From Brevibacillus laterosporus (lineage in GTDB: Bacteria; Bacillota; Bacilli; Brevibacillales; Brevibacillaceae): a DNA stretch of 64,000 nt. The stretch covers positions 1 to 64,000 of the forward strand of contig NZ_JAUKFY010000004.1 in the NCBI RefSeq assembly GCF_030489605.1. The letters are read 5' to 3'. The notes beneath the pieces were generated by a model. That model worked only from the letters and a program-made list of their open reading frames with translations. It did no database searches and was not told the DNA's origin. Of the stretch, positions 16,796-26,156 are shown piece by piece; within the stretch, counting starts at the first letter, position 1, and each line of letters begins with the position of its first letter. The translations under genes and the position numbers were made by a program.

Positions 16796-16866
16796 GTACC
16801 AGTTACCTTAAAGGCTTTAAGAGAAGTTCTTTTTAGGCTCCCGTTAGACTTCGAGGTAACTGGTAC
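16796..16866. repeat. Perfect 13-bp inverted repeat with 45-base spacer
   Basis: GTACCAGTTACCT (16796-16808) and AGGTAACTGGTAC (16854-16866) are exact reverse complements. No ORF lies between them. It is about 70 bases downstream of the GNAT stop on the minus strand. It could be a structured RNA, a small element end or a scar. Confidence 0.6.
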
Positions 16867-16938
16867 TGATATAGATTTAGCACATGCTTTTCATATGAAT
16901 ATAGTACTTTGAACAATCGTTTCCCGTTGTTACATCAT

Positions 16939-17397
16939 CTATTCAAAAGCTGATAACTCATACTGCAATAATGGCAGCATCCTATCTTTCCACACAGTAG
17001 AAGGTATTTCACCTATTTGTCTAGCTCCCATTTTTAAATAAAATCCTTGTGCATGAGGATCGCTGTCAATCGTGAATTTCTCTATTCCTAATTCAATTGC
17101 TTTTTCTTTTACAAAACTCCATAAAACGCTACCGTATCCCTGCCCTTTATAGTCCCGATGCATGTAAAGGAAATCGAGGCTATCAAGCTCTTTCCTCACA
17201 AATGAAAAAAAGCCAATGACTCTGCCTTCCTTTTCTAGTACATAAACATGATTTTCTTCTATGTATGCTTGGGTTATGGTTAAATCCTCTTTACAAGCTA
17301 CTATAAACGCTTCGTCATAATCCCATGTTGCCTTTGAATCTAGAGCAAGTTGGCTTAGTTCCTCTGCTTCCGATAAGATAGCTTCTCTAAGCATCAT
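16939..17397 (-). CDS. GNAT family N-acetyltransferase
   Basis: Acetyl-CoA dependent acetyltransferase of 152 residues. The acetyl-CoA loop is YKGQGYGSVLW after the LDFLYMHRD strand, and the C-terminal AQGFYLKMGARQIGE strand-helix is typical. The substrate is unknown. The start ATG at 17397 follows GGGGGTGA by seven bases; a GTG at 17400 is also possible. Confidence 0.88.
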   Translation of the reverse strand: MMLREAILSEAEELSQLALDSKATWDYDEAFIVACKEDLTITQAYIEENHVYVLEKEGRVIGFFSFVRKELDSLDFLYMHRDYKGQGYGSVLWSFVKEKAIELGIEKFTIDSDPHAQGFYLKMGARQIGEIPSTVWKDRMLPLLQYELSAFE

Positions 17398-17453
17398 CAC
17401 CCATTCACCCCCAGGTCTGTCTTGTCCTACACTCGACTAGAAACGATATATCA

Positions 17454-17744
17454 TCAGCTCAGTAGTTTTTTCCACAGTTCATCATAGTCGCCATTTACTC
17501 GTAAATTTCTGAGTTCTTCATCAGTGCTTGCTATTGGTATATCTCGCTTTGTTGCTATTGATCCTACATGATTTTTACAATACGTTGATCTCGCTATTAT
17601 TTGAATGGCTTTGCTTTCTCGATTAGGAATCGCACACTGAATGTAAGAGGCATTTTCTTCACATTGAATACATGTTATGTTAGTTGGAATTAGTTGCAGT
17701 GGTTTTAAGAGTTCAACGTTTACGTATGCTTTCTTGTCTGGCAT
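17454..17744 (-). CDS. Small protein with Cys-rich, zinc-like motif
   Basis: A 96-residue protein. The middle part carries ITCIQCEENASYIQCAIPNR, then RSTYCKNHVG, giving a CxxC...C...CxxH pattern that could bind a metal. No family recognised. The ATG at 17744 has GGAGG six bases upstream; an in-frame ATG at 17765 has none. The gene is about 55 bases upstream of the GNAT gene and could be co-transcribed with it. Confidence 0.6.
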   Translation of the reverse strand: MPDKKAYVNVELLKPLQLIPTNITCIQCEENASYIQCAIPNRESKAIQIIARSTYCKNHVGSIATKRDIPIASTDEELRNLRVNGDYDELWKKLLS

Positions 17745-17942
17745 TTGATTCCTCCAATATTTCATTATGACTGTTTTATTTTTATATTATCTTACATTCA
17801 TTCTATCCTTCCATATTGTATGTCGCTATTGACAATAATCTACTGTATGAGCATGTAACATTTGGAATTTATATAATCTTATATTATTATTCTTTATATG
17901 TAAAATAGACGTTTAGCTAATTTCTTTTTCTTTTCATATCAT

Positions 17943-17985
17943 TATCAATGATACGGAGTGTTTCTAGAAGTCCGTATCATTGATA
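17943..17985. repeat. Perfect 15-bp inverted repeat downstream of the helicase gene
   Basis: TATCAATGATACGGA and TCCGTATCATTGATA are exact reverse complements separated by 13 bases. It lies about 40 bases past the SNF2 stop. Neither side has a T tract, so it is not a standard terminator, although the stem could still protect or end the helicase transcript. Confidence 0.65.
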
Positions 17986-18025
17986 GTTTGTAAAACACGA
18001 ATACTCTTCGGGCATGTATATTTGA

Positions 18026-21000
18026 TCAAATCATCAAAATCTCCCTGATTTCCTGCTCAGTTAAAGTAGATAAAGCTTTATGGCCTGGCTGAATTACTTC
18101 CTCAATTAGATTTTTCTTTTTCTGCTGAAGCTCGTACATTTTCTCCTCCACCGTACCTTGGGTGACCAGACGTACCACCTGCACTACGTTTTTCTGTCCT
18201 ATTCGGTGGGCACGATCAGCTGCTTGCTGTTCTACAGCCGGGTTCCACCACAGATCATAGAGAATAACCGTATCTGCTCCGGTCAGGTTCAATCCAGTAC
18301 CACCTGCTTTTAAGGAAAGAAGAAACAAATCTCGCTCCCCTTCATTAAACCTGTTACACAGCTCAACCCGCTCAGCAGCAGGTGTACTTCCATCCAAATA
18401 AAAGTACGATACCCCCAAATAGCCTAGCTCTCGACCAATTAATCCAAGCATCTGGGTAAATTGAGAGAACACCAATATTCGTCTCCCAGCGCTTAAGCAC
18501 TCCTGAATAACCTCTAGCAATTGTTCAAGTTTGGCGGAGCTTCCCGCGTAGCCTTCGACAAACAGAGCAGGGTGACAGCATATCTGGCGAAGCCGAGTCA
18601 AACCAGCCAGAATTTTAATCTTGTTTTTCTGAAAGCCATCCTCATCCAAATGTTTTAATGTCTCCTCCTGTAATTTTGCCAGGTAGGCGAGATATAATTT
18701 CTTCTGATCTGGTAGAAGCCCAGACGCTTGCAGTGATTCGATCTTTTCGGGAAGTTCCTTTAATACATCGGTTTTCACGCGGCGTAATAAAAATGGTCGA
18801 ATCTTCTTAGCTACCATTTCTTGCGTTACATTATGGAACGCCTTTCTATTCTGAAAGAGTTCTGGGAACACTGCGTCAAAGATCGACCACAATTCCTCCA
18901 GTTTGTTTTCGACAGGTGTTCCAGTAAGAGCAAATCGATACTTGGCTTGAATCTCCTTTACTGCCTGTGCCGTCTGTGTGACGTAATTTTTGATGGCCTG
19001 TGCCTCGTCTAAAATTAGAGTATGAAATATCGAGGCAGCATACAAATCAATATCCCTACGCAGCAGTGGGTATGAGGTAATGATAACATCCGCCCCTGAT
19101 GCTTCTCGTATAATGCTAGTGCGCTCCACTCTGCTTCCATCAGCGATGACTGTCTGAATCTCGGGTGCAAATCTTTTCAACTCATTTCGCCAGTTGTACA
19201 CCAAAGAAGCTGGGCAGACAATTAACGCTGGCATACCCTGCTCTCGGATCTCCGGTAGCACGGACACGATAAACGCGATGCTTTGCAATGTTTTGCCCAG
19301 TCCCATATCATCTGCTAGAATACCGCCAAAACGATAGTGTGCTAACGTTTTCATCCATTGAAATCCATAAATCTGGTAGTCTCGTAGTACATGAGCCAAG
19401 CTTTCGGGTACAGGAAAATCCAGATTGTCGGGATTTCGGATATTTTCTAAAAGACGTCGAAGCGATTTGCCCAGCTTGACGTTCTTGCCCCTTTCATGTG
19501 AATCAATCAAATGAAGTCCACGGACTAACGGAAGGCGTAGATTCGCTTCCTTCCAATCCTCTTTTCGTATACCTAGCTCATGTATAAAAAGGGAGATTTC
19601 CTGGAACTCCACACTCTCCAGAGGTAATAATGCTCCGTTCGGTAATCGATAGTATTTCCGCTTCTCTTCAAGCGATTTCAGTAGCTTTCGAATGTCGGAA
19701 TCGGGTATTCCAGCCATTTCAAAATTAAATTCAAGCCATTGCATTCGGTCATCTACATCTACTGTTATTTTAGGAGGAGCATGCCCAGTGTGAAGTCTTA
19801 CTTTTACTGCTGTAGTTGCATATACCTTTAAGAGCTTCTCTAGCTTGGGAATGACATGGTATAAAAATTCATATTCCGCCTCTTCATCATCCATAAAATA
19901 TCCTGCCTCTGTCTTTACAAAAGAGCTTTTTTCCATAAGCTCCAGAATTCGTTGCTCCTGATCACCATCCCTCATGAGAATCGGATCAGTATCTCTCTTC
20001 CGGCTAGCAGCCTCCAAAGGATTGATGATAATATCGCCATATTGGAATTCAAGACCTGCAAGCAATCGATTTCTCACTCTGTCTAGGTATAGCCTTGCCT
20101 GCAAAGGTGTTTGTACGATTTTCTCAGAAACAGCTTGAGCAATATGCACACTTCCTAGCTTTATCAGACCAGGTACAACCTTTTCCATAAAAGGTTCCAT
20201 TTGCTCCGGCTGAATCTGAACTTGATTCCTGTGAGCTGGATCAAGCATTCTTTTTAGTTCAAGGAGACGCTTGCACTGTTCCTGCTGTAGCTTAATAAGC
20301 TTTCCGTCTGAGAGGACGATTTCATATGATTCCATGATGGTAAGCTTATCTAAGCCGCGAATATCCAACTGATAGCCTTTAGACTGCGCCTGGTCGAATT
20401 CAAATTGCAGAGGCAATGGCCCGTCGGATAAGCGGATGCCATCAATTAGACGATCTCCCTGCTCAAGCTTTACCAATGGAGCCATCATTAGCAGAGCTAG
20501 AAGAGGCTCCCATGAAAAGGGAGGAATCAAAAGCATCCGATCACCGCTCTTACTATTAACATGGACGGACATATTCCATGTATCTTGTAACATCCTTTCG
20601 TTCTTACCAATTTGGATTAATTGCTGAAGAACCTCATCATTTTCTTTTTGAAAGCTATGAAGCTCAGGATCATAGGCAAAGTGTTTCGAGAATATCACAC
20701 CTTCGCGACGATCCATTCGATCAAGAAATTCTCTTATATTTTTAACAACATATAGCCGTTTTGGCCCCAATTTAAGCTCTAGACCAAACATGTACCTGCC
20801 ATAACCATAATGGAAGGGTCTACAAATAAATTCTACGTCAAGTGCCTCCCTTGTATCTAGGAGTGCACGCGTACTGCTTGGACGAAACGATTGGCGGCTA
20901 AATATCTTCAGCATATGTTTTGCCATTTGTGCATCTTGATCAGAAAACATTGCAGGTCGCTCCATAGAAGCTGCAGATTTTGCTCTCGGATACCCGAGCC

Positions 21001-21340
21001 ACTCCGATATCTCCTCTTTAGCCGGCATCCGACTGCCAATGGCACGGCTATCTGATCGATCCCTATCCCGTATGCTTAACAATACAGCAGCAATATGCTG
21101 ACAAAATAAATCGTACGAAGAAAGAGCAGGACATGTGCATTCAGCCCTCACTTCCCGTTGGTCTAATGTAACAGTAACCTGGTAACCGTTCCCCACATTT
21201 ACCGTTGCTTGATAGCTTTGTTGATCTGGGTCATAATGCGTAATCATCACCTTTCCCGTTCGATAATATACGTCACCTTTTTCGTAAGAGACCTGACCGC
21301 ACAAGGTTTTAATAATCCTTCGCCTTAACTGAACGCTCAT
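18026..21340 (-). CDS. SWIM zinc-finger SNF2-family helicase
   Basis: A 1104-residue ATP-dependent DNA translocase of the bacterial SNF2/RapA-like group. An N-terminal SWIM motif (CTCPALSSYDLFCQH, about residues 70-85) is followed by a long SNF2-associated region, then the ATPase core. Motif I is DDMGLGKT (about 680), the DEAQ box is near 778, SQFTQM near 960, and motifs V/VI are GGTGLNLTGAD and QAADRAHRIGQ (about 1047). All motor motifs are intact. Proteins of this layout are common in Firmicutes, with a poorly known role in nucleoid remodelling or repair. It stands alone, with GGAAGGA before the ATG at 21340. No restriction or defence gene is beside it. Confidence 0.93.
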   Translation of the reverse strand: MSVQLRRRIIKTLCGQVSYEKGDVYYRTGKVMITHYDPDQQSYQATVNVGNGYQVTVTLDQREVRAECTCPALSSYDLFCQHIAAVLLSIRDRDRSDSRAIGSRMPAKEEISEWLGYPRAKSAASMERPAMFSDQDAQMAKHMLKIFSRQSFRPSSTRALLDTREALDVEFICRPFHYGYGRYMFGLELKLGPKRLYVVKNIREFLDRMDRREGVIFSKHFAYDPELHSFQKENDEVLQQLIQIGKNERMLQDTWNMSVHVNSKSGDRMLLIPPFSWEPLLALLMMAPLVKLEQGDRLIDGIRLSDGPLPLQFEFDQAQSKGYQLDIRGLDKLTIMESYEIVLSDGKLIKLQQEQCKRLLELKRMLDPAHRNQVQIQPEQMEPFMEKVVPGLIKLGSVHIAQAVSEKIVQTPLQARLYLDRVRNRLLAGLEFQYGDIIINPLEAASRKRDTDPILMRDGDQEQRILELMEKSSFVKTEAGYFMDDEEAEYEFLYHVIPKLEKLLKVYATTAVKVRLHTGHAPPKITVDVDDRMQWLEFNFEMAGIPDSDIRKLLKSLEEKRKYYRLPNGALLPLESVEFQEISLFIHELGIRKEDWKEANLRLPLVRGLHLIDSHERGKNVKLGKSLRRLLENIRNPDNLDFPVPESLAHVLRDYQIYGFQWMKTLAHYRFGGILADDMGLGKTLQSIAFIVSVLPEIREQGMPALIVCPASLVYNWRNELKRFAPEIQTVIADGSRVERTSIIREASGADVIITSYPLLRRDIDLYAASIFHTLILDEAQAIKNYVTQTAQAVKEIQAKYRFALTGTPVENKLEELWSIFDAVFPELFQNRKAFHNVTQEMVAKKIRPFLLRRVKTDVLKELPEKIESLQASGLLPDQKKLYLAYLAKLQEETLKHLDEDGFQKNKIKILAGLTRLRQICCHPALFVEGYAGSSAKLEQLLEVIQECLSAGRRILVFSQFTQMLGLIGRELGYLGVSYFYLDGSTPAAERVELCNRFNEGERDLFLLSLKAGGTGLNLTGADTVILYDLWWNPAVEQQAADRAHRIGQKNVVQVVRLVTQGTVEEKMYELQQKKKNLIEEVIQPGHKALSTLTEQEIREILMI

Positions 21341-21624
21341 TGCGCTGTTCCTTCCTTTTGCATGTTAATTTGCTCTATCCCGTTTTTACTTTCGTACCTA
21401 TGATAGCAGAATCAGATCCAAATAAGAAAAGGTTCCTTCAATTGAACGGCGATGAAAAGGTAGATTGAAGATTTCACTAAAAGTATAAATAAGATAAAAA
21501 AATCCTGAACAAGATCAATCTCAACTACCAATAAACCCTGGTCATCTTCCTTGAAAACAACTTCCTTAGTTACTAAAATCGAAAAAAATGTTCCTTCTGT
21601 AAGACAAGTCCTAGTTAATATGTT

Positions 21625-21665
21625 TTGTCCAAATGTAAATCAAACAGTATAATGAAAGTATTTCA
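21625..21665 (+). promoter_or_regulatory. Promoter of the RpiR regulator with overlapping palindrome
   Basis: TTGTCC (21625-21630), 17 bases, TATAAT (21648-21653), then TGAAAGTATTTCA (21653-21665), a perfect palindrome with three-base centre that begins at the last base of the -10. A GAAAAT/ATTTTC palindrome occurs in the PTS operon leader too. Both may be sites for the regulator encoded here, implying autoregulation. Confidence 0.55.
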
Positions 21666-21690
21666 TGCATGAGAGGAAGGTGCCCAGCTT

Positions 21691-22503
21691 TTGTCTACAG
21701 CAGGAGTCTTCGAGCGTATTCAAATTAATTTTCACCTGCTATCTTCTAAGGAAAAAGAAATCGCAGAGTACATCCGGAAGCATAAGGATCTGATTTTAAA
21801 CATTAACATTAAGGAATTAGCACGAAAAGTAGAAACGTCCACTTCAACCATCACCCGATTTTGTAAAAAAATTGGCTGTAATAATTTCGTCGAGTTTAAA
21901 ATCATGTTAAGTCGTGAGGTTGCTCCTTCAGAAACAAGTGAAAATATGTTTGCTCAAGTAGGAAATACCTATTTGCAGATCATCCAGTCTACAATGGAAA
22001 TGATTGATCCGGCCATTATTAAACAGATTGTTCAATTGATTATAAACTCACGAGTCATACACATCTATGGGATCGGCAGCTCAGGCTTGACCTCTCTGGA
22101 AATGAAAAACAGATTGGTTCGGTTTGGCTTACTGGTCGATGCGATTATTGATCCTCATATGATGCTGATGGATGCTTCGCTTTTAACCAGCAATGATTTG
22201 GTCATTTGTCTGTCAAACACGGGGCTGACACGTGAAGTCATTGATGCTGCTAGAGAGGCTAAGTCACATGAAGCCACCGTCATTAGCATCACAAACTATA
22301 ATCACACGCCCCTCACCGATACCTCTGATATAGTCCTGTTCACATCCAACCTTCGGCGAAGTGATGAATTACAATTGGTGCAAAGCCAGCTTGCATTCTA
22401 TTTCATCATTGATGTCATTTCTATGCTGTTAGCCGAGGATCCTGATTTATTGGCAAAACGACAAGAAACGTTGCGCGTTCTTTACCAGCATAAACAAGGA
22501 TAA
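21691..22503 (+). CDS. RpiR/MurR-family sugar-phosphate-sensing regulator
   Basis: Transcription regulator of 270 residues. The N-terminal helix-turn-helix of the RpiR family (LARKVETSTSTITRFCKKIGC, about residues 43-63) is followed by a SIS sugar-phosphate-binding domain (IHIYGIGSSGLTSLEMKNRL, later CLSNTGLTREVIDAAREA). It starts with TTG at 21691 after GGAAGGTG. It converges with nanE and PTS genes across a shared terminator and most likely controls them in response to an amino-sugar phosphate such as ManNAc-6-P or GlcNAc-6-P. Confidence 0.9.
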   Translation: MSTAGVFERIQINFHLLSSKEKEIAEYIRKHKDLILNINIKELARKVETSTSTITRFCKKIGCNNFVEFKIMLSREVAPSETSENMFAQVGNTYLQIIQSTMEMIDPAIIKQIVQLIINSRVIHIYGIGSSGLTSLEMKNRLVRFGLLVDAIIDPHMMLMDASLLTSNDLVICLSNTGLTREVIDAAREAKSHEATVISITNYNHTPLTDTSDIVLFTSNLRRSDELQLVQSQLAFYFIIDVISMLLAEDPDLLAKRQETLRVLYQHKQG

Positions 22504-22508
22504 TTTTT

Positions 22509-22551
22509 AAAAAAAGAAGGCTTTCACCCAATTGGCGAAGCCTTCTTTTTT
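22509..22551. terminator. Bidirectional terminator between rpiR-type gene and nanE
   Basis: AAAAAGAAGGCTT and AAGCCTTCTTTTT give a 13-bp stem with A/T runs on both sides, right after the regulator stop. It serves the regulator and the convergent nanE operon. Confidence 0.85.
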
Positions 22552-22599
22552 AGACTCTACATCTGTCTTTCTCGTACTAATAGAGTGATAGGCTGATTA

Positions 22600-23307
22600 T
22601 TATGCTTTCGAAAGCTGATCAGCAAAACGTTTTGTAATCTGCTGCGGACGCGTTATCGCTCCTCCTACAACTACAGCATAAACCCCTAGCTGTAAGCAGC
22701 GCTTGGCCATATCAGGAGTCAAGATATTTCCCTCCGCAATCACTGGCACACAAATACTTGCAAGTATGTCTTGCAAAAGGGAAAAACCGTTATCGTACAG
22801 CCTTTGCCCGATACTCTGAGGGGTGTAGCCAACGAGAGTAGTAGAGACAAAATCAAAACCAAGCTCCTCTGCCTTTTTCGCTTCTGTTAAAGTCGCAACA
22901 TCCGCCATTAGCAATTGGGACGGGTATTTCTCTTTTATTTCCTGAACAAATCGTTCTAGTGTTTTCCCGGCTGGTCGAATTCGATCAGTTGCATCTAATG
23001 CAATAATTTCACAACCTGTCTCGACTAGTTCATCTATTTCTTTCATGGTCGGAGTGATATAAATTTCTGAATCGTCGTAATCGCGTTTAACAATTCCTAT
23101 AATAGGTAGCTTGACCTGTTTTTTAATTTCTGCAATATCTTCCCTCGTGTTGGCACGAATGCCAACAGCACCGCCTTCCTCAGCAGCCCGTGCCATTCTC
23201 CCCATGATAAAAGCGCTGTGCAAGGGCTCATCAGGCAATGCCTGACATGATACTACCAAGCCATGTTTAATTTGTTCTTTTATTACTTCGTTTGTGATCT
23301 CATTCAC
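22600..23307 (-). CDS. nanE: N-acetylmannosamine-6-phosphate 2-epimerase
   Basis: NanE, 235 residues, a TIM-barrel enzyme that converts ManNAc-6-phosphate to GlcNAc-6-phosphate. Family motifs are [17 protein letters not shown] and [11 protein letters not shown], and a C-terminal phosphate-binding VVGGAITRP. The start is GTG at 23307, five bases after the stop of the PTS gene, so the two are one transcript. With the PTS this suggests uptake of ManNAc or a related sugar; nagA and nagB, needed next, are not in the window. Confidence 0.93.
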   Translation of the reverse strand: MNEITNEVIKEQIKHGLVVSCQALPDEPLHSAFIMGRMARAAEEGGAVGIRANTREDIAEIKKQVKLPIIGIVKRDYDDSEIYITPTMKEIDELVETGCEIIALDATDRIRPAGKTLERFVQEIKEKYPSQLLMADVATLTEAKKAEELGFDFVSTTLVGYTPQSIGQRLYDNGFSLLQDILASICVPVIAEGNILTPDMAKRCLQLGVYAVVVGGAITRPQQITKRFADQLSKA

Positions 23308-23312
23308 GGTAC

Positions 23313-24854
23313 CTACACTCCCAATGTTTCTTCAATTTCATTTTTAATGATAGTCACGTGTGGTCCATAAATAACTTGAACGCCGTTTCCCTTCATAATG
23401 ACACCTTTTGCTCCTGTCTTCTTCAGCTCTTCTTCAGACACTTTTTCACCGTCAAAAACAGTCATACGCAGGCGGGTCGCGCAGCAATCCACATCTTTAA
23501 TATTTTCGCTTCCACCTAAGGCTTCAATAATAGTAACGGCACGACTTGTTTGCGCTCCATCCGTCTCAGCTTCATTTGAACCCTGATCAGTTTCGCGTCC
23601 AGGGGTTTTTATATTAAATTTCTTAATCGCAAAACGGAAAGTGAAGTAGTACAGGAAGAACCAGAAAACACCAATTACCGGAACATATAACCAGTTAGTT
23701 TTGGCAGTACCTTGCAGAATTCCAAACAGAACAAAGTCAATAAAGCCACCGGAGAAGGTTTGACCAATCGTAATCTGGAAAATATGAGCCATCATAAACG
23801 CTAGACCATCAAAGAATGCATGCACAGCATATAACGCAGGGGCAATGAACAGGAATGAAAATTCAATCGGCTCCGTAATTCCTGTCAAAAAGCAAGTTAG
23901 ACCGGCCGAAAGCAGTAGACCGGCAACTTTTTTGCGATTCTCTGGCTTCACACATTGATACATGGCCAGTACCGCTCCCAATAGTCCAAACATCATGGTA
24001 ATAAAGCGTCCTGACATAAAGCGAGCCGTTCCAATATAAAATTGCGTTGTGTTTGGATCCGCCAATTGGGCGAAGAAAATTTTCTGGGTTCCTTCTACTA
24101 ATGTTCCATTAACGACCAACGAGCCACCAAGGCCGGTCGTCCAGAATGGCATGTAGAAAATATGATGCAAGCCAAAAGGACCTAGTAGACGAAGAATAAA
24201 TCCATAGAAGAATGTTCCAATGTATCCTGTTGATTCAACGAAGCCACCTAGCTTGAAAATTCCTGATTGAATAGGTGGCCATACAAGAAACATAGCTACT
24301 CCCAGCAAAATAGAGGCAAATGAAGTGATGATAGGAATAAAACGTGAACCACCAAAGAATCCTAAAAATTGAGGCAGTTCAACCTTGTTGTACCGATTAT
24401 GCAGAAGAGCTGTTAAAACACCAACGACAGCACCTCCGAAAACCCCGGTTTCTAATGTTTGAATACCAAGCGTCATTCCTTGACCAACGGCTGCCAAATT
24501 CTCAGTTGCTAGCTTGCTTGTAATAATGAGCATCGCGTTAATAGTGGCGTTCATCACTAAATAACCCAATACTGCTGCCAGTCCAGCGGTTCCTTTATCA
24601 GAACGAGCCAAACCTACTGCAATCCCAACAGCAAAGATGATAGCTAGGTTAGCAAACACAATAGAACCCGCTGAGCTCATAATGGTGAAAATGGCTTGTA
24701 ACCAAGGTACATCCAAAAATGGATACGCTACCAAAGTATTGGGATTCGATAATGCTCCTCCAATACCAAGTAATAAACCTGCAGCAGGAAGAACAGCGAT
24801 AGGTAGCATGAATGATTTCCCAAAGCGCTGTGCTTGTTCAAAGAATCCGCTCAT
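23313..24854 (-). CDS. PTS transporter EIICB, glucose/N-acetylglucosamine type
   Basis: A 513-residue permease of the glucose-glucoside PTS family. The EIIC domain covers about residues 1-400 with many membrane segments and the conserved [15 protein letters not shown] and [14 protein letters not shown] substrate-site motifs. A linker rich in Glu, Thr and Gly leads to an EIIB domain (about 430-513) with the phosphorylated Cys in [11 protein letters not shown]. No EIIA domain is attached, so phosphate must come from a separate EIIA. The neighbours nanE and lacD point to an amino sugar or galactosamine-like substrate; sequence alone does not settle it. ATG at 24854 has GGGGAGAAG upstream. Confidence 0.88.
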   Translation of the reverse strand: MSGFFEQAQRFGKSFMLPIAVLPAAGLLLGIGGALSNPNTLVAYPFLDVPWLQAIFTIMSSAGSIVFANLAIIFAVGIAVGLARSDKGTAGLAAVLGYLVMNATINAMLIITSKLATENLAAVGQGMTLGIQTLETGVFGGAVVGVLTALLHNRYNKVELPQFLGFFGGSRFIPIITSFASILLGVAMFLVWPPIQSGIFKLGGFVESTGYIGTFFYGFILRLLGPFGLHHIFYMPFWTTGLGGSLVVNGTLVEGTQKIFFAQLADPNTTQFYIGTARFMSGRFITMMFGLLGAVLAMYQCVKPENRKKVAGLLLSAGLTCFLTGITEPIEFSFLFIAPALYAVHAFFDGLAFMMAHIFQITIGQTFSGGFIDFVLFGILQGTAKTNWLYVPVIGVFWFFLYYFTFRFAIKKFNIKTPGRETDQGSNEAETDGAQTSRAVTIIEALGGSENIKDVDCCATRLRMTVFDGEKVSEEELKKTGAKGVIMKGNGVQVIYGPHVTIIKNEIEETLGV

Positions 24855-24877
24855 TTTCTTCTCCCCAGTTCTATGTT

Positions 24878-24926
24878 GAAAATTATTTTCGTTTTAATTT
24901 TAAAATAAGGTAATTGTTTTCGTCAA
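24878..24926 (-). promoter_or_regulatory. Promoter and candidate operator of the PTS-nanE operon
   Basis: On the minus strand TTGACG (24926-24921) and TAAAAT (24902-24897) are 18 bases apart. Downstream lies GAAAATAATTTTC (24890-24878), a perfect palindrome, about 25 bases before the PTS start. Its GAAA/TTTC arms recall the palindrome at the regulator's own promoter. Confidence 0.5.
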
Positions 24927-24987
24927 GATATTTATGTAATCGTTCTCATAATTCCCCAATCTTATCTTTTTTCTCACGTACAAAGAC

Positions 24988-25032
24988 AAAAAAACCAGTA
25001 CACTCCTGTTTTGACAGCAATGCACTGGTTTT
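24988..25032 (-). terminator. Terminator after the tagatose aldolase gene
   Basis: AAAACCAGT and ACTGGTTTT form the stem, and the leftward transcript continues into seven U residues. It closes the gpmA-lacD transcript and separates it from the PTS promoter. Confidence 0.8.
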
Positions 25033-25085
25033 ACTCTCTTATGTTCTATCTATATTTAGTATTACTTCACAAAGGCGTAATGGAA

Positions 25086-26093
25086 CTAGTCTATAATTTG
25101 GATGTCTTCTATCTTTCCATAAATGGACCACCATGGAGAAGCTTTATCTAATAATTCGTTTAAATGATCAATATTATACTTCCCCTGGGTTTGAAGCCAC
25201 TGACGCAACCCCTCCTCCTCTCCTTCTCCAAAAGCAGCTACGCCGTCAAACCAAGTAGCCCGTCCACAAAGTACACCACAAAAGGCAGACTCAGCTTCGA
25301 TCGCGAACTCAATGGTTTTCCGGAATAATTCCGATGTAACGCCTGCACTTAAATAGATAAAGGGTAAGGTAGCTAGGTCTGAAGCTTCTTTAAAATGACT
25401 GGCAGCTTCCTCTCTCGTATAGGCATACTCTCCATCTCCAAATCCCTCAACATAGTTGAAGTTAACAGGAACCTCTACCTTTAATACATCAATCCCATAA
25501 CGTGGCTTCGAGAATTCTCGAATGGACGCCTTTACTTTAGCAGGCTTTATTTTTGCAAACTCAATGCTTTTTGTGTCTTCCACAAACTGATCATAAACAA
25601 TAGGCTCCACAAAAAGAGGTATATCTACCGCTCTGCATTCCGCTCCTATTCTTTCTAGGAATGCATGCTTTATTTCATTAATTTCAGTAGGTTCGTCAGG
25701 ATCATAGTAGACTAAAATCTTAACTGCATCTCCTCCTTGCTCTTTTATTCGGAGAGCAGACAAATCTTCTATCACATCTGGTAAACGCCCTGGTTCCGCA
25801 GCATCATATCCTGTTTTCTCATAAGAAAGCAACAATCCTGCTCGATCATCCTTTGCCTTAATACCGTATTCTCCTGTTTCTAGATCTAATAGGATCGCAC
25901 TAACATAAGGAGTTAATTCACGGGAAACAGCCTCTTTAAAAATCTTGACCTGTTCTATATGATAAGAGTCTCCTTTGACTTTTTGAATCATTTTCTTCAT
26001 AGAACCCCTCTGGTCAATGGCTAAAGCAGCGATTACTCCTTTGTCATTCGATAATCTTTGTAATCCTTCAAATTTTCCGCGTTGCATCTTCAT
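25086..26093 (-). CDS. lacD: Tagatose 1,6-diphosphate aldolase
   Basis: LacD-type class I aldolase, 335 residues, which splits tagatose 1,6-bisphosphate into glyceraldehyde-3-P and dihydroxyacetone-P. Family signs are AALAIDQRGSMKKMI at the start, SAILLDLETGEYG, and the Schiff-base region YGIDVLKVEVPVNF with a Lys. Without lacAB or lacC beside it, it may serve the PTS pathway next door or act on related sugar phosphates. The start ATG at 26093 is preceded by GGAGGGAGTGAAGG. Confidence 0.9.
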   Translation of the reverse strand: MKMQRGKFEGLQRLSNDKGVIAALAIDQRGSMKKMIQKVKGDSYHIEQVKIFKEAVSRELTPYVSAILLDLETGEYGIKAKDDRAGLLLSYEKTGYDAAEPGRLPDVIEDLSALRIKEQGGDAVKILVYYDPDEPTEINEIKHAFLERIGAECRAVDIPLFVEPIVYDQFVEDTKSIEFAKIKPAKVKASIREFSKPRYGIDVLKVEVPVNFNYVEGFGDGEYAYTREEAASHFKEASDLATLPFIYLSAGVTSELFRKTIEFAIEAESAFCGVLCGRATWFDGVAAFGEGEEEGLRQWLQTQGKYNIDHLNELLDKASPWWSIYGKIEDIQIID

Positions 26094-26156
26094 TTTACCT
26101 TCACTCCCTCCAATTCATTGTGGAAAAATAGATACTCCAATGCCAAATAATCTTAG

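Noticed and set aside
18026-21340. SNF2 helicase as part of a defence system
   Set aside because: No nuclease, methylase or other defence partner lies next to it; lone SWIM-SNF2 proteins are common in Firmicutes.
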